The notes below the pieces were generated by a model. That model did not search any database. It saw only the letters and a program-made list of their open reading frames with translations, and was not told the DNA's origin. From NCBI GenBank assembly GCA_019059635.1, contig JAGVRJ010000005.1:2386296-2450295 (forward strand): 64,000 nucleotides of DNA. The letters run 5' to 3'. How positions within the stretch are numbered: position 1 is the stretch's first letter; each line of letters opens with the position of its first letter. This document shows, piece by piece, positions 1 to 12,900 of this stretch. The position numbers and the translations under genes were made by a program. Source of the DNA: Proales similis (lineage: Eukaryota > Rotifera > Eurotatoria > Ploima > Proalidae).

Positions 1-34
1 TTGTAATAAAAAATAATTCTTAAGCCGATTTCAG

Positions 35-2009
35 GTCAAATCTGGCATGAGATTAAAAAAATTTTTCAACTTAAATTACACAATTACTTGAATTCGACTG
101 TAAACATATATGATCTGTCACTGAGCGTTCTTTATCTTTCCTCATTTGCGCTGAAATATCATACAATGTTCAAAGTATCTGAAGCTTTGGATCAACTGGA
201 GGACTCGGAATTTTGGCATACACTCAAATCACCCGAGATCGAACACGAAGAGCAAATTAAAACGTTTCGTGTATTCTACTGGCTCAATAGCGGTATTTAT
301 TGGTTAAAGATTCAATAGTTTCTTTTTTTATCAGATTGCTCCATGAAGATCGCTTTTACTGGCAGGCATTCGATCCCGTTCATTTGTACGAGGGCTTGTA
401 TGCCATTGCGAATGTGTTCACATTCGCACGCCTTTGCTTCTACCTACCAATTAGCCAACAGCTTGGACCTCTTCAAATCACCCTCGGAAAAATGATAAAC
501 GTAAGGAAGAAATATAACGATTCGTGACCGCGCATTTTAAGTTTGCACAAAAGGACATCATTAAATTTATTTGCATTTTCATTATTATTTTCCTCTCCTT
601 TCTCTTTGCTTTACATAACATTTACTGGTACTATGAGACAAGCACAAGAAGCAAAATAGAAATAAGAGCACCTTTCGATGAAGAATTGCCAAAGAATCCA
701 TATTTAACCAAAGCCGAACTTGCATTCGGAAAGTAATAGACCAATCCTTAAGTATAGTGATTTAATCGACTAAAACTTGAAATTTAGCCTTGAAAAAGCT
801 ACCCGAACATTATTTTTTGCTGTCTATTTGATTGGTGACTCAAAAGTTGGACAAATAAGAGCTTTCAAAAATCCGAGCAAGGAAACAGTTGGCTACATAA
901 TTTTCACCATGTTTCACATAGCCAATATAACAATTCTAATGAGCATGCTGATTGCGATGATGACCAAGTCTTATGAGAATATCATTGTAGGTTCATTTTT
1001 ATTAGAAATTAAAGTAAACAGCGCTTTTCAATTATATTTATTTTAGCAACATGCGGATACGGAGTGGAAATTTGCCCGCTCCAAGCTTTACATGGAATTT
1101 ATTAAACCAGGCTTCACTCTTCCTCCTCCGCTTAATCTCATTCCAGCACCGATGGCTATTCTAGGCTCATTCAGACATTTAATGAAACAACCATTTTTGA
1201 AACACAAACAAAGAGACGGCTCAGTAACATTTAGTATAATGGACGATTTGCCAAGTGTTTACGATGTTCGAACGAGTCTTCCTCAACAAAATGGAATTCA
1301 AAATAGGTCAGACTCGAGGGTAAGATGGCTAAAAATATAAACCTATAGGTTTTCTCTCTTTTTATCGCAGTAGCTCTTTAAACGCAATGATACCCAAACG
1401 ACAATCAACTCGGCCGCTAGTGAATTTGTTATTAAAGAGCAAAAATTAAGTTATCGGGTAGATCAGCTATCGAGTTTGATTTATCTTTGTTTAGGTTAAA
1501 AATTTCAAATTTAGATCGTAATGGAGCGCGTCGTTAAGCGCTACTTAATGCATACAAGAAACGAATTTGAAGATCCAAAGCAAAAGGAATTTGATGAATT
1601 CCAGCAAGACTTTTCAATACTCAGGAACAGCCTGGTTAATGAGCTGCAGAAAATTCAGGAGGAAATAAATTTATACATGGAGCAAATCAATCAAGAATTA
1701 GTGTCATTTTTCGATGAACTAGTTCTCGCCACAAACCATAGTTTGGACAACTGTTCGCAGCCACAACCAAACACGCTATTTTCAGCCAAGATATTTAAAG
1801 ACAAAGATTTGATTGTTGGTTCCCAAATATCTCCCGAAAAAATAGACAGTAATGAGCTACCAGTTAAACGAAATAGCCCAGGCTTTTTCGTGAATGACGA
1901 AATAAGCACTTCTCACACAGGAAATGCATCTATTCAGCTCGAGAACAGCAATGATCATCTATATAATAGACTGGAGTTTGATTTTCAAGCTGTTTTTGAC
2001 GAAGATTGA
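35..2009 (+). CDS. TRPC-type cation channel, C-terminal ~540 residues (5' end outside window)
   Basis: Receptor-operated, phospholipase C-linked calcium-permeable channel of the plasma membrane. Exons fitted by hand: 35-263, 335-500, 554-732, 788-986, 1047-1319, 1374-1457 and 1515-2009, in frame throughout. The visible protein runs from the S2-S3 region (IWHEIKKIF) through S4-S5 ([13 protein letters not shown]), the pore helix ([11 protein letters not shown]) and S6 ([14 protein letters not shown]) to the TRP box [14 protein letters not shown] and the proline motif [12 protein letters not shown]. The order and spacing are those of TRPC/Drosophila TRP. A conserved VKRYLMHTR segment and a coiled coil follow, then a divergent tail. 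The N-terminal ankyrin repeats lie left of the window. The first donor (after 263) is the least certain junction. The acceptor at 1371/1374 is a NAGNAG type; only the downstream choice keeps the frame open. TRPC family is seen in the motifs; the exact subtype is not resolvable. Confidence 0.9.
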
Positions 2010-2125
2010 CAATATAATCATATTTAACTTGATTGTCTGCAATTTAGCTCGGAGGTGCCTAGAAACTTTTTTGTTCAAAATAGCATGAAATTTGATGGTT
2101 ATCGTGTTTTAGTGTTTAGAAAATC

Positions 2126-2131
2126 AATAAA
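2126..2131 (+). terminator. Poly(A) signal AATAAA of the TRPC gene
   Basis: Canonical AATAAA 117 bases after the TRPC stop codon, in AT-rich sequence. It is the first such hexamer downstream of the gene, and no other + strand gene ends nearby. Confidence 0.5.
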
Positions 2132-4320
2132 AAGCATTTTTAGGTCCAAATACGCGCACAAGGTCTGTAGCTATTCACTTGCAATTAATCACAAAGTATT
2201 TTATGATAAAAATTCTTGTGATGGATAGTTAAGTAACAATGTACAAACTCTGCATTCATTTCCTGGTTTGATCAATTAAAACGAGATGAAAGCAAAGAAC
2301 GATATCTCAATTAATCGTCTCATTCATCCGACTTGCAACTACTTATATTCCTATTCCATCTCATTTCTTTATGCATTTTTGTTGGCATTAAATTTTATCA
2401 CTGTTATTCATTGTTCTATTGAGTAACTCATTCTAATCATTCTAACCAATTCATTTGCCTAGTTTGCTCGCATAATAGTCCTAGAATGAGTTAGACAGCG
2501 ACATAAGTTGAGCGTTCATTTAAAATTGGAATATCGATCGTTATCGATTAATCGAGCAGAAAAGAGAAGCTTTCAGACAAATCTTCCGTTAAATGATATT
2601 TCGTTCGTTTAGTCTAAGGAGTGTGTGTTCGTATCTTATATTTAAAGCAACAGGAACTTAAATTTGAACAGATTATTACATTGGAAAATTTCTAGTCTTG
2701 TGAATCCTGTAATTAAATTTTTGAGCTAGGTGACGATTCACATTCAGTGCCAATTCGTTCATTAAAAATTGAGCCACAAAAATTATCTCATTCATTAAAT
2801 ATTCTGTATTGCATTTCGGAACTAATTTAGTTTATTACAATATATGGAGGTTGTGATGTAAATCGATACGGCATATTTAGGCATGAGATTTCCTTTTGCC
2901 CAATAAAATGTCAGGAGAAAATTTAGCTAGCTTGCATGCTTGATTGATAATATTTATGTCATTTTGTTATTAAAATTCCAATAGCCTCTTTATACTCGGA
3001 GATTATTATTTATATTAAATAATGAATTAGAGTTGGGTCTGATTAAGCAAACATGAATATCCTTTTTTCTTGGCTAGTTTGCATAGTTCATTAGATCGCT
3101 TTCCAGGCTTTTGATGCTGGTTTACTTCTTTCTCTAGTTTCAGACCGATATCATCTCTTGCTTCACCACTTGCTTGAGAATGCTAAACCATTGACCATAA
3201 TTGCTCAAATTTAAGGATGCCAATCTCTTTTAAAGAACCAAGCTCATTTACTCGAGTCTGGGGAATAATTCTTGCTATGGAACGCTGGTAAACAATCAAC
3301 GAGAATTGCCTCTCCTCTCAATGATTCAAGTAGGGACGCTTAATATTCATTATGAACGCTCATGTCGGCCATTTGTAGATTTGATCAGGAAATAATGATT
3401 TTTGCCTGTATGCCAGACTCTATTTTGAAAGAATAGATCTTCAAGGAAGGTTTGAGTTTTTTTGATTAATTGGCTCTAATGCCATTGTGTGATTTGAGGT
3501 TCAATAATCATGATAAATTTATTTCTTCTTTTCTGGTTAGATTCATGCGTGATTTAGCGAAAATCCACCAAACCCACAATGTTCTGTTTTCTCCTTTTTT
3601 GTTTAATCTTTTTGTTCTGATTTGCCACCCTTGATGATCTGATGTGCATTTTCACCAATCATTTATGCAAAGGTTCATTTCATCACGTTAACGCAAAGAT
3701 TGCATTCAATCAAACATGATAAGAGCTTGTTTTTTATTCGAACGCAAATGTAAATAAGCGTTCGTGGAAATATCTGTACAAGTGTGGGCAATTGAGTGCT
3801 TAACTGCTTGGCTTCCATAGGTGCCATTAAACGCCCAGATATTATAAACGGTTGGGAGGCCTCCAAATTGATAACTTTTGTATAAATAATTTCCTTGTGC
3901 TAAACAATATTGCGTAGGCCCTGGGGCTTTCGATTCATTAATTTAGACAGGAATATAGCTAGCGTGAGGGATGGCATTACAAATTCTACACTCAATATTA
4001 TTTTAGACAACGGAGCTGTTTAAGTGAAATTTCCGAGAGGAAGTCGAACTGACAGACTGATTTGATTGACTTTCAGATCGATTGAGCAAAGTGTAGCAAG
4101 CTTTATTCAATTGACGCATTTGATCTATCTGACGATTTACCCCTTCTCTCCTCCATTTTTTCTCAGGCAGTTAGTATGCGTCATTTTCAAATTCGAAAGC
4201 TTTTCGACCAAATTGCGTGTAAGCGTGCGTGTCGGCTGATTGTAAAGTAGTTATCTTTATAAATAATTAATTTGAACAAATCCAATCACATAAAGCTCTA
4301 GAAAGAGTGGTTCAGCGTTT
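2132..4320. other. Intergenic, no gene recognised
   Basis: AT-rich spacer between the TRPC 3' end and the HCN start codon. I found no ORF with family resemblance, no repeat shared with the rest of the window and no RNA gene. It presumably contains the HCN promoter and 5' UTR, perhaps with noncoding first exons. Confidence 0.5.
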
Positions 4321-7300
4321 ATGGATCGAGAAACTAAACTAGATGAAGAAAAGGAGAGCGATCCACTGTTACCAAGAGCCAGTGAACTTGAGGCCAATTT
4401 CTATCCGATGTCTCAGCTAAATCCCCCAATTATTAAGCTCACAGTTTCTGAAGCCTCCCTTTCGGAGGCTGAAGGTCCCATTGAAACCAGCCAAACCTCG
4501 AATCGCAAGCATTTCAACTCTACCGAGTCAATAGTTTATCCTGATGCTGAAAAACAAAAAACCTCTCCCGTTATGGCTAGTTCTAAAAAATGCAAATTTG
4601 AACTAGAAAGCGACTGTGATGTGGTTAATCTTTCAAAGCAGACCTTCTATGCTTCCAAAGAATTTGGTTCTCAAAGGCATCAAGAAAGTAAACTTCGAGA
4701 CGTTCAATATCAGCCTGTTCCTAATTCATCGCCTAATTTAAACCCAGTAAACATGGCGTATTGCTCAAACGAGCCATGTTCCTCAGGCCAAAGTACTCAT
4801 ACTGATCGACGTCGATCGAGAGTTTCTCTAATATCAGACTCATTACGCACCGTATATTCGAGTCCTCAGATTCTTAAAAAAGAAGCTCGAAGTTCAGTTT
4901 GCGAATCTGTCAGGCATTGTGGTCTAGTGGCTCCTGAAGAATTCTTGAGGTCTGAATTCAAGTTGGAAGCAAACCATCACATTTGCGGATTACAATCAAC
5001 AGCCGATAACAAGAACTTTGGAAGGCCTATTTGTCCTGAGTGTGAATACTTACGAGGAAGTCCTGATGATCAAAGTGAACCGCGTGCGACCTATTCTTAT
5101 TTAAAAAGTTACTTTGTCAGCATGCTTATGCCTTCAGACAACAAATTGGCCATGAAGTTGTTTGGAAGTAAAAAGGGTGTACTAAGAGAAAAGCTTAGAC
5201 AGCAAGAGGTTGGAAACTGGATCATACACCCTTGCAGCAACTTCAGGTAAATAGTGTCTAACGCCGTTCGATTTTTTACAAATTAACAGCTTTTGACTTT
5301 GGAAAGATTCTATTGGGATTTGGTGATGCTAATTTTACTTATTGCAAATGTTATTGTTCTTCCAGTGACTATAGCGTTCTTTAATGACAATTGGAGTCAT
5401 AGCGGATTACTTGTTTTTAATTTAGTCAGCGATTCTATGTTCCTTTTGGATATAGTGGTCAATTTTCGTACCGGAGTGCTTCAGAACGATTACGTAGATG
5501 AAATTATTTTGCAGCCAAGGGATATCGCCCGGCATTACATCCGCACTTGGTTCTTTATTGATTTCCTCAGCTCTATACCTTTGGATTACATATTCTTGAT
5601 CGTAAAAGAAAGCGGCGAAAGTGTTCAACTTGCAAGAACTGGCCGCGCGCTGAAAGTTCTTAGACTAGTCAAACTGCTGAGCTTACTTCGCTTATTGCGA
5701 TTAAGCCGATTGGTTCGCTATATTCATCAATGGGAGGAGGTAAGTTTCAGTTAATTTTGATTATCTTACTTAATTTTCACATGCTACAATTATTTTTAAA
5801 CTTCTAAATAACCCACGCATAAATGCTTGTCTTGAAAAATATCTAAAAAAACCTTGCGTTTTTTCATCATCTCAATCATTTGTTATTTTATGTAAATTTA
5901 ATCAACACCTAAAAATCCTTGGCAGGAATTTAAAAACGTAAGTTCCTAGTACCTTTTGTTCGCGTTCGCACTAGCTTGTGGAATGTATAGATCCTAACCC
6001 TTTCCGCTAGTAATTCTTGATTATCTTATAATTTAACCATCTAATAGAGGAGTTTCTAAAAGGTTTGAGGCCTTTTCGTAAACAGTTAATTTAAATTCGT
6101 TTCTAAAACGACTATCATGCAGATTCGCTCTGATACAGCATTAATTGCGAGATTGACTGACCAGAATAAATCCTATAAACCTTGAGAAACCTTAAATTGC
6201 CATTCCTTGTTTAGATGTTGTCAATTCATGTTTTGCCAATAATTGATTTGAATCTTTTCTATCAAGTTCTTGAGTGTGGCTAGTATGGTCATGAGGATTC
6301 TCAACCTTGTTTGTCTGATCATCTTATTGGCTCATTGGAATGGGTGCTTGCAGTTTTTGATACCAATGCTGCAATCATTTCCAAAAGAGTCATGGGTGTG
6401 CTTGAATAACCTCCAGGTAAGAAGAAAGCTTATGAAAAAAATACATTTTCTCGATTTTTTAATGACAAAGGACGCAAATTGGACGGAACAATATACTGTT
6501 GCTCTCTTTAAGGCCCTGTCCCATATGCTTTGTATCGGATACGGTAAGTTTATAGTTTTTCTATTCTAACTTAAGCTTTCTCTGATTCCCTAATTAAATT
6601 ATCAAGGACGATACCCACCTCAGACTTACACCGATATTTGGCTTACAATATTAAGTATGGTAACTGGGGCCATGTGTTACGCAGTGACGATTGGCCATGT
6701 CAGTGCGCTGGTTCAAAGTTTTGACACATCTCGGCGAATGTACAACGATAAAGTAAGCGTGATCGCCAACTCTAGATTGAATTGATATAAATTTTATACT
6801 AAATTCTTAAATAAATAAGGTCAAACAAGTTGAAGAGTACATGGCATGGAGAAAATTACCAAGAGATTTAAGGAATAAAATCACTGAGTACTACGAGCAC
6901 CGCTATCAGGGCAAAATGTTTGACGAAGACGCCATCCTAGGCGAACTGTCTGAAAGATTACGTTTGGTAGCGCTTCCGGCTTTCAGTTTGTATTATTAGC
7001 CTCCTAAAACTTTTTAAAACAAGGATGTGATCAACTTTAATTGCCGGGCACTTGTTTCATCAGTTCCGTTTTTTGCCAACGCCGATCATAGTTTTGTATC
7101 AGATGTTGTTACCAAACTGCGCTTTGAAGTGTATCAGCCAGGCGACTTTATCATACGCGAAGGAACTATTGGAGACAAAATGTATTTCATCCAAGAAGGA
7201 GTCGTTGATATTATTAAATCAAATAACGAGGTCATGACCACGCTCAGCGACGGGTCTTATTTTGGAGGTAAACTGCTTTTGCCTTGCCTATCACCAGAGC

Positions 7301-7824
7301 CATCTTACTAAAATTCGAAACAAGAAATTTGTCTCTTGACCCGAGCGAATCGAGTAGCAAGCGTTCAGGCAGTAACTTATTGCAATCTTTATTCTTTGTC
7401 GGTCGATCATTTCAACAAAGTACTTGAGAGATATCCATTAATGCGGCGAACCCTCGAATCCGTTGCTGCTGAGCGGCTTAACAAACTTGGAAAAAATCCA
7501 AGTATTATAAGCAATAGGCAGGATTTAAAAAACGACCAAGAGGCCCTCAAAGACATTGTAGAAAAGGCCAATACTGAAGCAGAAATCGAGCTCGATTCGA
7601 AATGTGAGAAAAGCCCAGAAAAAAATAAGCGAAAATCACGCGACCTTAATGCAGAAAAAAGTCCAACTTTGAAAAGAAGAGCCAGTTCTAACCATTCACT
7701 CAGCAAGACGAAAATGAAAGAGATTAGAAGTAATCTTCAACTCTATATCCCCGAACTTCTTCGAAAAAGTCCAAGCATGCCTTCAAAGCTGTTTCGAAAG
7801 TCAAGTACTCTTCCCGATTCCTAA
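4321..7824 (+). CDS. HCN: HCN-type hyperpolarization-activated cyclic nucleotide-gated channel, 876 aa
   Basis: Plasma-membrane cation channel carrying the Ih pacemaker current, opened by hyperpolarization and modulated by cAMP/cGMP. Exons: 4321-5246, 5307-5739, 5926-5937, 6267-6416, 6471-6543, 6607-6752, 6820-6966, 7024-7267 and 7325-7824, totalling 877 codons with stop. A long poorly conserved N-terminus (about 300 residues) leads to the HCN signature [10 protein letters not shown] and FYWDLVML at S1. S4 is [20 protein letters not shown] with regularly spaced basic residues. The pore has the CIGYG selectivity filter followed by RYPPQ. The C-linker ([20 protein letters not shown]) and a complete cyclic nucleotide-binding domain follow ([34 protein letters not shown]). 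The arginine of that last motif is the conserved phosphate-binding position. The C-terminal ~150 residues are lysine/serine-rich and unconserved. GYG plus CNBD plus HCN signatures exclude CNG and EAG channels. The ATG has upstream AT-rich UTR and is the first in the exon. Confidence 0.95.
5926..5937 (+). other. HCN: 12-base microexon of the HCN gene
   Basis: Twelve bases encoding EFKN, flanked by ttggcag on the left and a consensus gtaagt on the right. They sit between the S4 exon ending QWEE and the next exon starting [11 protein letters not shown] proteins have exactly four residues between QWEE and the S5 start, so the microexon restores the family length and frame. Both flanking introns (186 and 329 bases) are longer than any other in this gene. 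Confidence 0.8.
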
Positions 7825-9900
7825 ATCATTAAAGAAATAAGAAATTATAAATAAAAAATCCCCTTACTAGCATATAGCTTACCCTTTTTTATTTCTATTG
7901 ACTTCAAGAAAAAATTTTAATCGAAAACTAATTTAACCTAACTTGCAAGTTAGCAACCTTGGTAAATTGGCCTAGAAGGCTTCAAAGGGGTTTTCAGTAG
8001 ACGAATTAATTACCTTAGGTCGTGATCAATCGCAATATACCTACCAAAAACATACACATTAGTTTGTCGAGAGCTCGAGGAACAAATATTTAGCGAATGG
8101 AAGCTTCGGTAAATTTTTATTCATTAAATAATGGATCGTATCAACATGCGCCTTTGCTTACTTTGAGGGACCTGGACGCCCTATAAACAAACATACGCTT
8201 TGACCACGGATATAGAATGCAATGCAAACTCCACCTATACATCGGCTTAGATTTCGCATTGGTTGATCTATTTGTCCCACTTGAGATTAGCTTATTCACG
8301 CTCTAATGAATCTGGTACTAATTCGATTACTTTCGCTTCAACTTTAACTTATTATCTTGTGAGTGCTTCAATATATTAAAGGCGGAAACATTTCGCCTTG
8401 TTCTATCGAGTGCTAAGATTCAGTCGCATCTCAAGCCAAGGGCCATTTCAGAACTCACGAATGCTGTGGTCATTTTGGCTTATTCTTTTATCTTTGCCTT
8501 TATCCATTTTTTCACAACTTTTTCAACTAAATTTCACGGTTTTGTTGAAAGACCACATACCAATTTTTGGATTTGTGTCGAAAACCAAATAGTATGGCAT
8601 ATACAACTCAATAGCGCTGGTGAAACAAATGAGATTTAGAAAGAAATGCCACGAGACACTTTTTGTTCCCAAAGTCCAACTATAGGATTAGGGTCATCGG
8701 CTAAAGGCCGCAAGATATTTTTTGTAATTAGTTATTCGCGAGCCACATAATCACTTGCTTTGTTTGCATATCGCATCGGTGGATGTCCCGATTAACTCGT
8801 TTCTTCCGCTAACCGACATCATCGATACATATTCTATTAATTCTCCTAATGACCGTATTTTCGCGATTTACAATTACAAAAGTCTCCGTCTTTTTTTATC
8901 GCTTTTTGTGTGTATGAGTCCAACTCTAAGTAACCATAACCTCAGTTCCTGCGTCCGTTCTCAATCATGATTCTCAAGATGATGATCATTTTCAATCATT
9001 TTGAGTTAACCGATGACTAAAAGAATGGTTTTCATTTCACAGCTTTTTCCTAGTTAAAACCTTTTTCAATCAGGTAACTCAGACCGATAAGCAAATCATT
9101 GGTTTATGGTTCGTTTCGCTCTTGCTTCAGATTTTATAGAAAATCTAGCATAGTTATATACAGCCCTTGAAGCTATCACTTGCTTAAAGGCTCAAAAGGC
9201 TACAATTTACAATTTAATGTGTTGCTAGAACCAGGGATTAAGAGTTCATACTCAGTTGCCTAAGTTGCATTTCCTGTGCGATACGATTGAGTGAATTAAT
9301 TTATATTTCCATATTGCGGCCAATGCGTAGTACTAATAGCTAAAAAGCTGATGGATTAAAAAAAGTTCAAAGTGATCGTGGACTTGGCAAAATTACCATC
9401 AATCATCGGATTAATACTTTCTAAGACGCCCTGAATGCACTCTTTTCGAATTCTTCTTACTCTCTTAAAGGAAGAGAAAAGAATAGAAAAGACAGTGGGC
9501 AGCTAATCCCCTCTCCCGCACGGACTTCGAGTCGAATAAAAAGTTCAAAATCGACAATACATAATAATTTTCAATTAGTTTTTGTTTCGCTTACTCTTAT
9601 CTATTCACGAAGGATTTATGTTCCATTATTGGCCTTTAATACCCTTCCTTTTATTTCATAAGACTCATATGCATTGAAAACTTTAAAACCCAGCTTAAAT
9701 AAGCCAAATATTCTCTAAGTGATTTGATTGCTCAATTTTTGTTCATTATTTAGTTCGAACCGTGTTGAAGAACGGCATTTGAGTTGATGCTTATCATATT
9801 GGTCTTTTCGTTTCGTGATCGAGGAGAATATAAGAGCTATTGCGCAGAATAAGAAGCAACCAAAGCTGAGACAGGCGAAACTTGCAAGCAGCTATCCATC
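7825..9900. other. Intergenic, no gene recognised
   Basis: AT-rich spacer between HCN and the Notch ligand. Short ORFs around 8398-8592 and 8755-8970 have no family resemblance and no flanking exons, so I do not call them. It must contain the 3' end of the HCN transcript and the promoter of the Notch-ligand gene. Confidence 0.5.
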
Positions 9901-12900
9901 ATGCATTCCAACCGTTTTTTAAGCATTTTTTGTTTTGCTCTATTTCTGACAATTAAGGTAATTTTTTTCATCTCGAAGCTTAAAGACGCGAATAACTCTG
10001 AACTTTCTGATAGGATTTGTGCGCTAACATGGTTTTCGAACTGCGTCTTATAAAATACTCAAATCCGACTAATCTCACATACACCAACAATTCATGCTCG
10101 AATTTTCAAGATGAGTATTTGAATGAATCGAAGGAACTAGAAGAACTGGAACCTGCTGCTGATTGTCACACTGGATTTTTACTCTGTTTGGTCGACTTGC
10201 CATTTCGTAATCCCCAGAATTGCTCTTTGGGTGATCATACAACTCCGATTTTGGGAGGAAATCAGATTACTTTCTTGTCGAATTCGAGTAGCAATAACAC
10301 TTTCCGTTTTTCAATCAAAAAAATGCCACCGGTAAATAATCTAAAAAAAAGATTAATTGCATGAAAACTTATCCAGAAAAAAGAGAGGAATTGGTATGAT
10401 GATTGAAGTACGAGATTACTACGCAAGAAACAGATGGCAAGCAGTCGATTTCTATACATCAACTTTGGCTGATGTCCCCCTTTCCAAGCTGGGATATGAA
10501 GACTCATTTAAAACAAAAAAGAAGTTTTCCAGTTTATTCAAGCACAATTCTTCATTGTTGGTGGAAACCAGAGTAAAAAGATCTGAATCACTTACTACTT
10601 CGATTGATTTAATTTAATTTTACTTTAAGCTTTTTTGTGCCGAAAACTACTTCGGACCAAACTGCGAAACTTATTGCGACGATCAAAATAAAGAATTCTA
10701 TATCTGCCTACCACAAACGGGCAAAAAAGTTTGCCGTCAAGGATTTTCAGGCCCGGATTGTAAATCAGGTACAGCTTTGTTTTTAAACTAGTATTATTAA
10801 GTTTTTGCGATTCTTATTAGTAAATTTGACCATTTTAAGCTGATGTTTGTGGCCTTTCTCCTTGTCTTAATGGAGGCCTCTGTTCAAGTTCAGACGGAAG
10901 GAGTTATAAGTGTCAATGTCCTATTGGGTTTTATGGCAAAAATTGTGAATTGACTGAAAATTACACGCAAAAGATTCAAAAGGACCCTTGTTATAGTCAA
11001 CCATGCTTTAACAATGGTACATGTGGAGTAGTGCAATTAGATTTCACATGCGATTGCCAACCAGGCTTTCATGGGCGATACTGCGAAGCAGGTAGGCAGA
11101 ATCTATGTTTGATAATATAAGGATTAAAGATGATCCGATTTAAGATCTTCGAAGATGTACGTCAATGCCTTGTGCAGAAGACTGTGATTGCATTGAGTTA
11201 CCGCAAAATATTTCTTATAAATGTATCTGTGGCGGTGCCAAGATTAACGATACACCAATACAAAAACCATTAAAAAGTAAAAAATTAAAATTTTTATTTT
11301 TTAAAACAGCTGAGATTTAAATCGTTTGAATTCAGAGCTGAATGATAAAAAAAATAGTTTATCTGCATATTCATTCCAGGACGGTGGTCCATTAAGTAGT
11401 TTTTTTGGCCCGCATTTAACATCAGATGATTCAGCAGAGTTGGAATATCGCAAGGCATCGAAAGCATCTAGAGTGACAGGCACAACTAGTTACTTGCAAG
11501 GAGCCTCAAGTTTGGCCGATCAGCAGTTTGGAATCTCTAATTTGGAAAACGATGCTCTCGTTCCAGATGGAGACAATCAACTGAGAGCTTCTGTAATACT
11601 TGCTGAGACAATGGTTGAAAAATATCGAAACAAAAGCCCTTGCTTGGACTTTAATCCTTGCAAACACGGGGAGTGCAAATTAAACACTTCGGCTGGTGAA
11701 TTCAGATGTGAATGCCACATTGGATACATGGGACCGTTTTGCGACCTCATGCGACATCCTTGCGATTTCAAGCCTTGTGAGCATGGCATTTGTGAGATAG
11801 TTGGCGATTTAAATTACCGATGCTTGTGTCAACCCAAATACACCGGTGTAAATTGTCACATTGGTAAATTTTCAATTGAGAGACACTTAATCAATTGTTT
11901 CTACTTTTTTAATTAGAAATTAAACCGTGTAACGAAAACACTTGCTTGAACGGTGGTAAATGCAAAAAAGCGAATGACGATACTGAGATCGCTTGTGAAT
12001 GCCCAGAAAATTTTACCGGAATTCACTGTGAAACAGGTTAGTATTGTAATCTTTAGTTGGAAAAAAATGGTTATGACCGACTGCTTCTTAGAAATTAGGC
12101 CTGTCGGAAACCTTTGCGATCCTAGTCCTTGTCACAACAACGCCATCTGCAATATTAAATTAGAAAATTTTGAGCCGAAAGTAGAATGCTTGTGTCCCGA
12201 GTTATTCTATGGAAAATATTGCGATAAAGGTTTTGTCAATTTAAAAATACAGAATTATTGATCTTTCTGAGTGGTAATTTTGCTAGTGAGGGAGACATGT
12301 AGACTTAATCGATGTGATAACGGAGGAAAATGTCAGGAATTAAACGAAACCCACATCAAATGTATCTGCTCACCTGGCTTCACTGGAAATAAGTGCGAAA
12401 AGGGTATTAAAAATGTTTTTGGATCTAATCAAATCGCTTCTCTCAGAGTTTACCTTCGAATAGATATCAATGAATGTAGTTTGCCTGAAAATCCGTGTAA
12501 AAATAATGGATTATGCACAAACCTTGTAGGCTCTTACAAATGTAAAGATTTATGAATAGGTATATTTTCATGGAATAATCTTCATCATAAATCCGTTTCT
12601 TAGGTCTTTGTCCGATGGGCTTTACCGGTATCAACTGTAGTACAAGTAAGTTCTGTATTGAAGCTTTTTAGCGTTTTTAAAAGTTTTAAATTCTCCTCCG
12701 AGTAGGTTTTGATCCGTGTTTTAGAAATCAATGCAAACATGGTTCCAAATGCCAATATTTGAACGGGACCATAGATTATGAATGCATTTGTCCTGATGGT
12801 TTTGAAGGCCAAAGATGTGAAAAAGGTATTATATTTACACGTTGACTCGTTATTTTCAGTCTAATAAATTAAATAAATAGTTAAAAATCCTTGCTCAACA

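Noticed and set aside
293-334. Donor at 293 for the first TRPC intron
   Set aside because: It leaves the wrong phase for the next exon; the donor at 264 gives a 71-base intron and a continuous frame.
12541-12561. In-frame TGA (12553-12555) in the calcium-binding EGF exon of the Notch ligand, seeming to end the protein
   Set aside because: A better donor GTAAAG at 12542 lies before it; splicing from 12541 to 12604 restores the cysteine spacing of the EGF (YKC-LCPMGF) and the frame.
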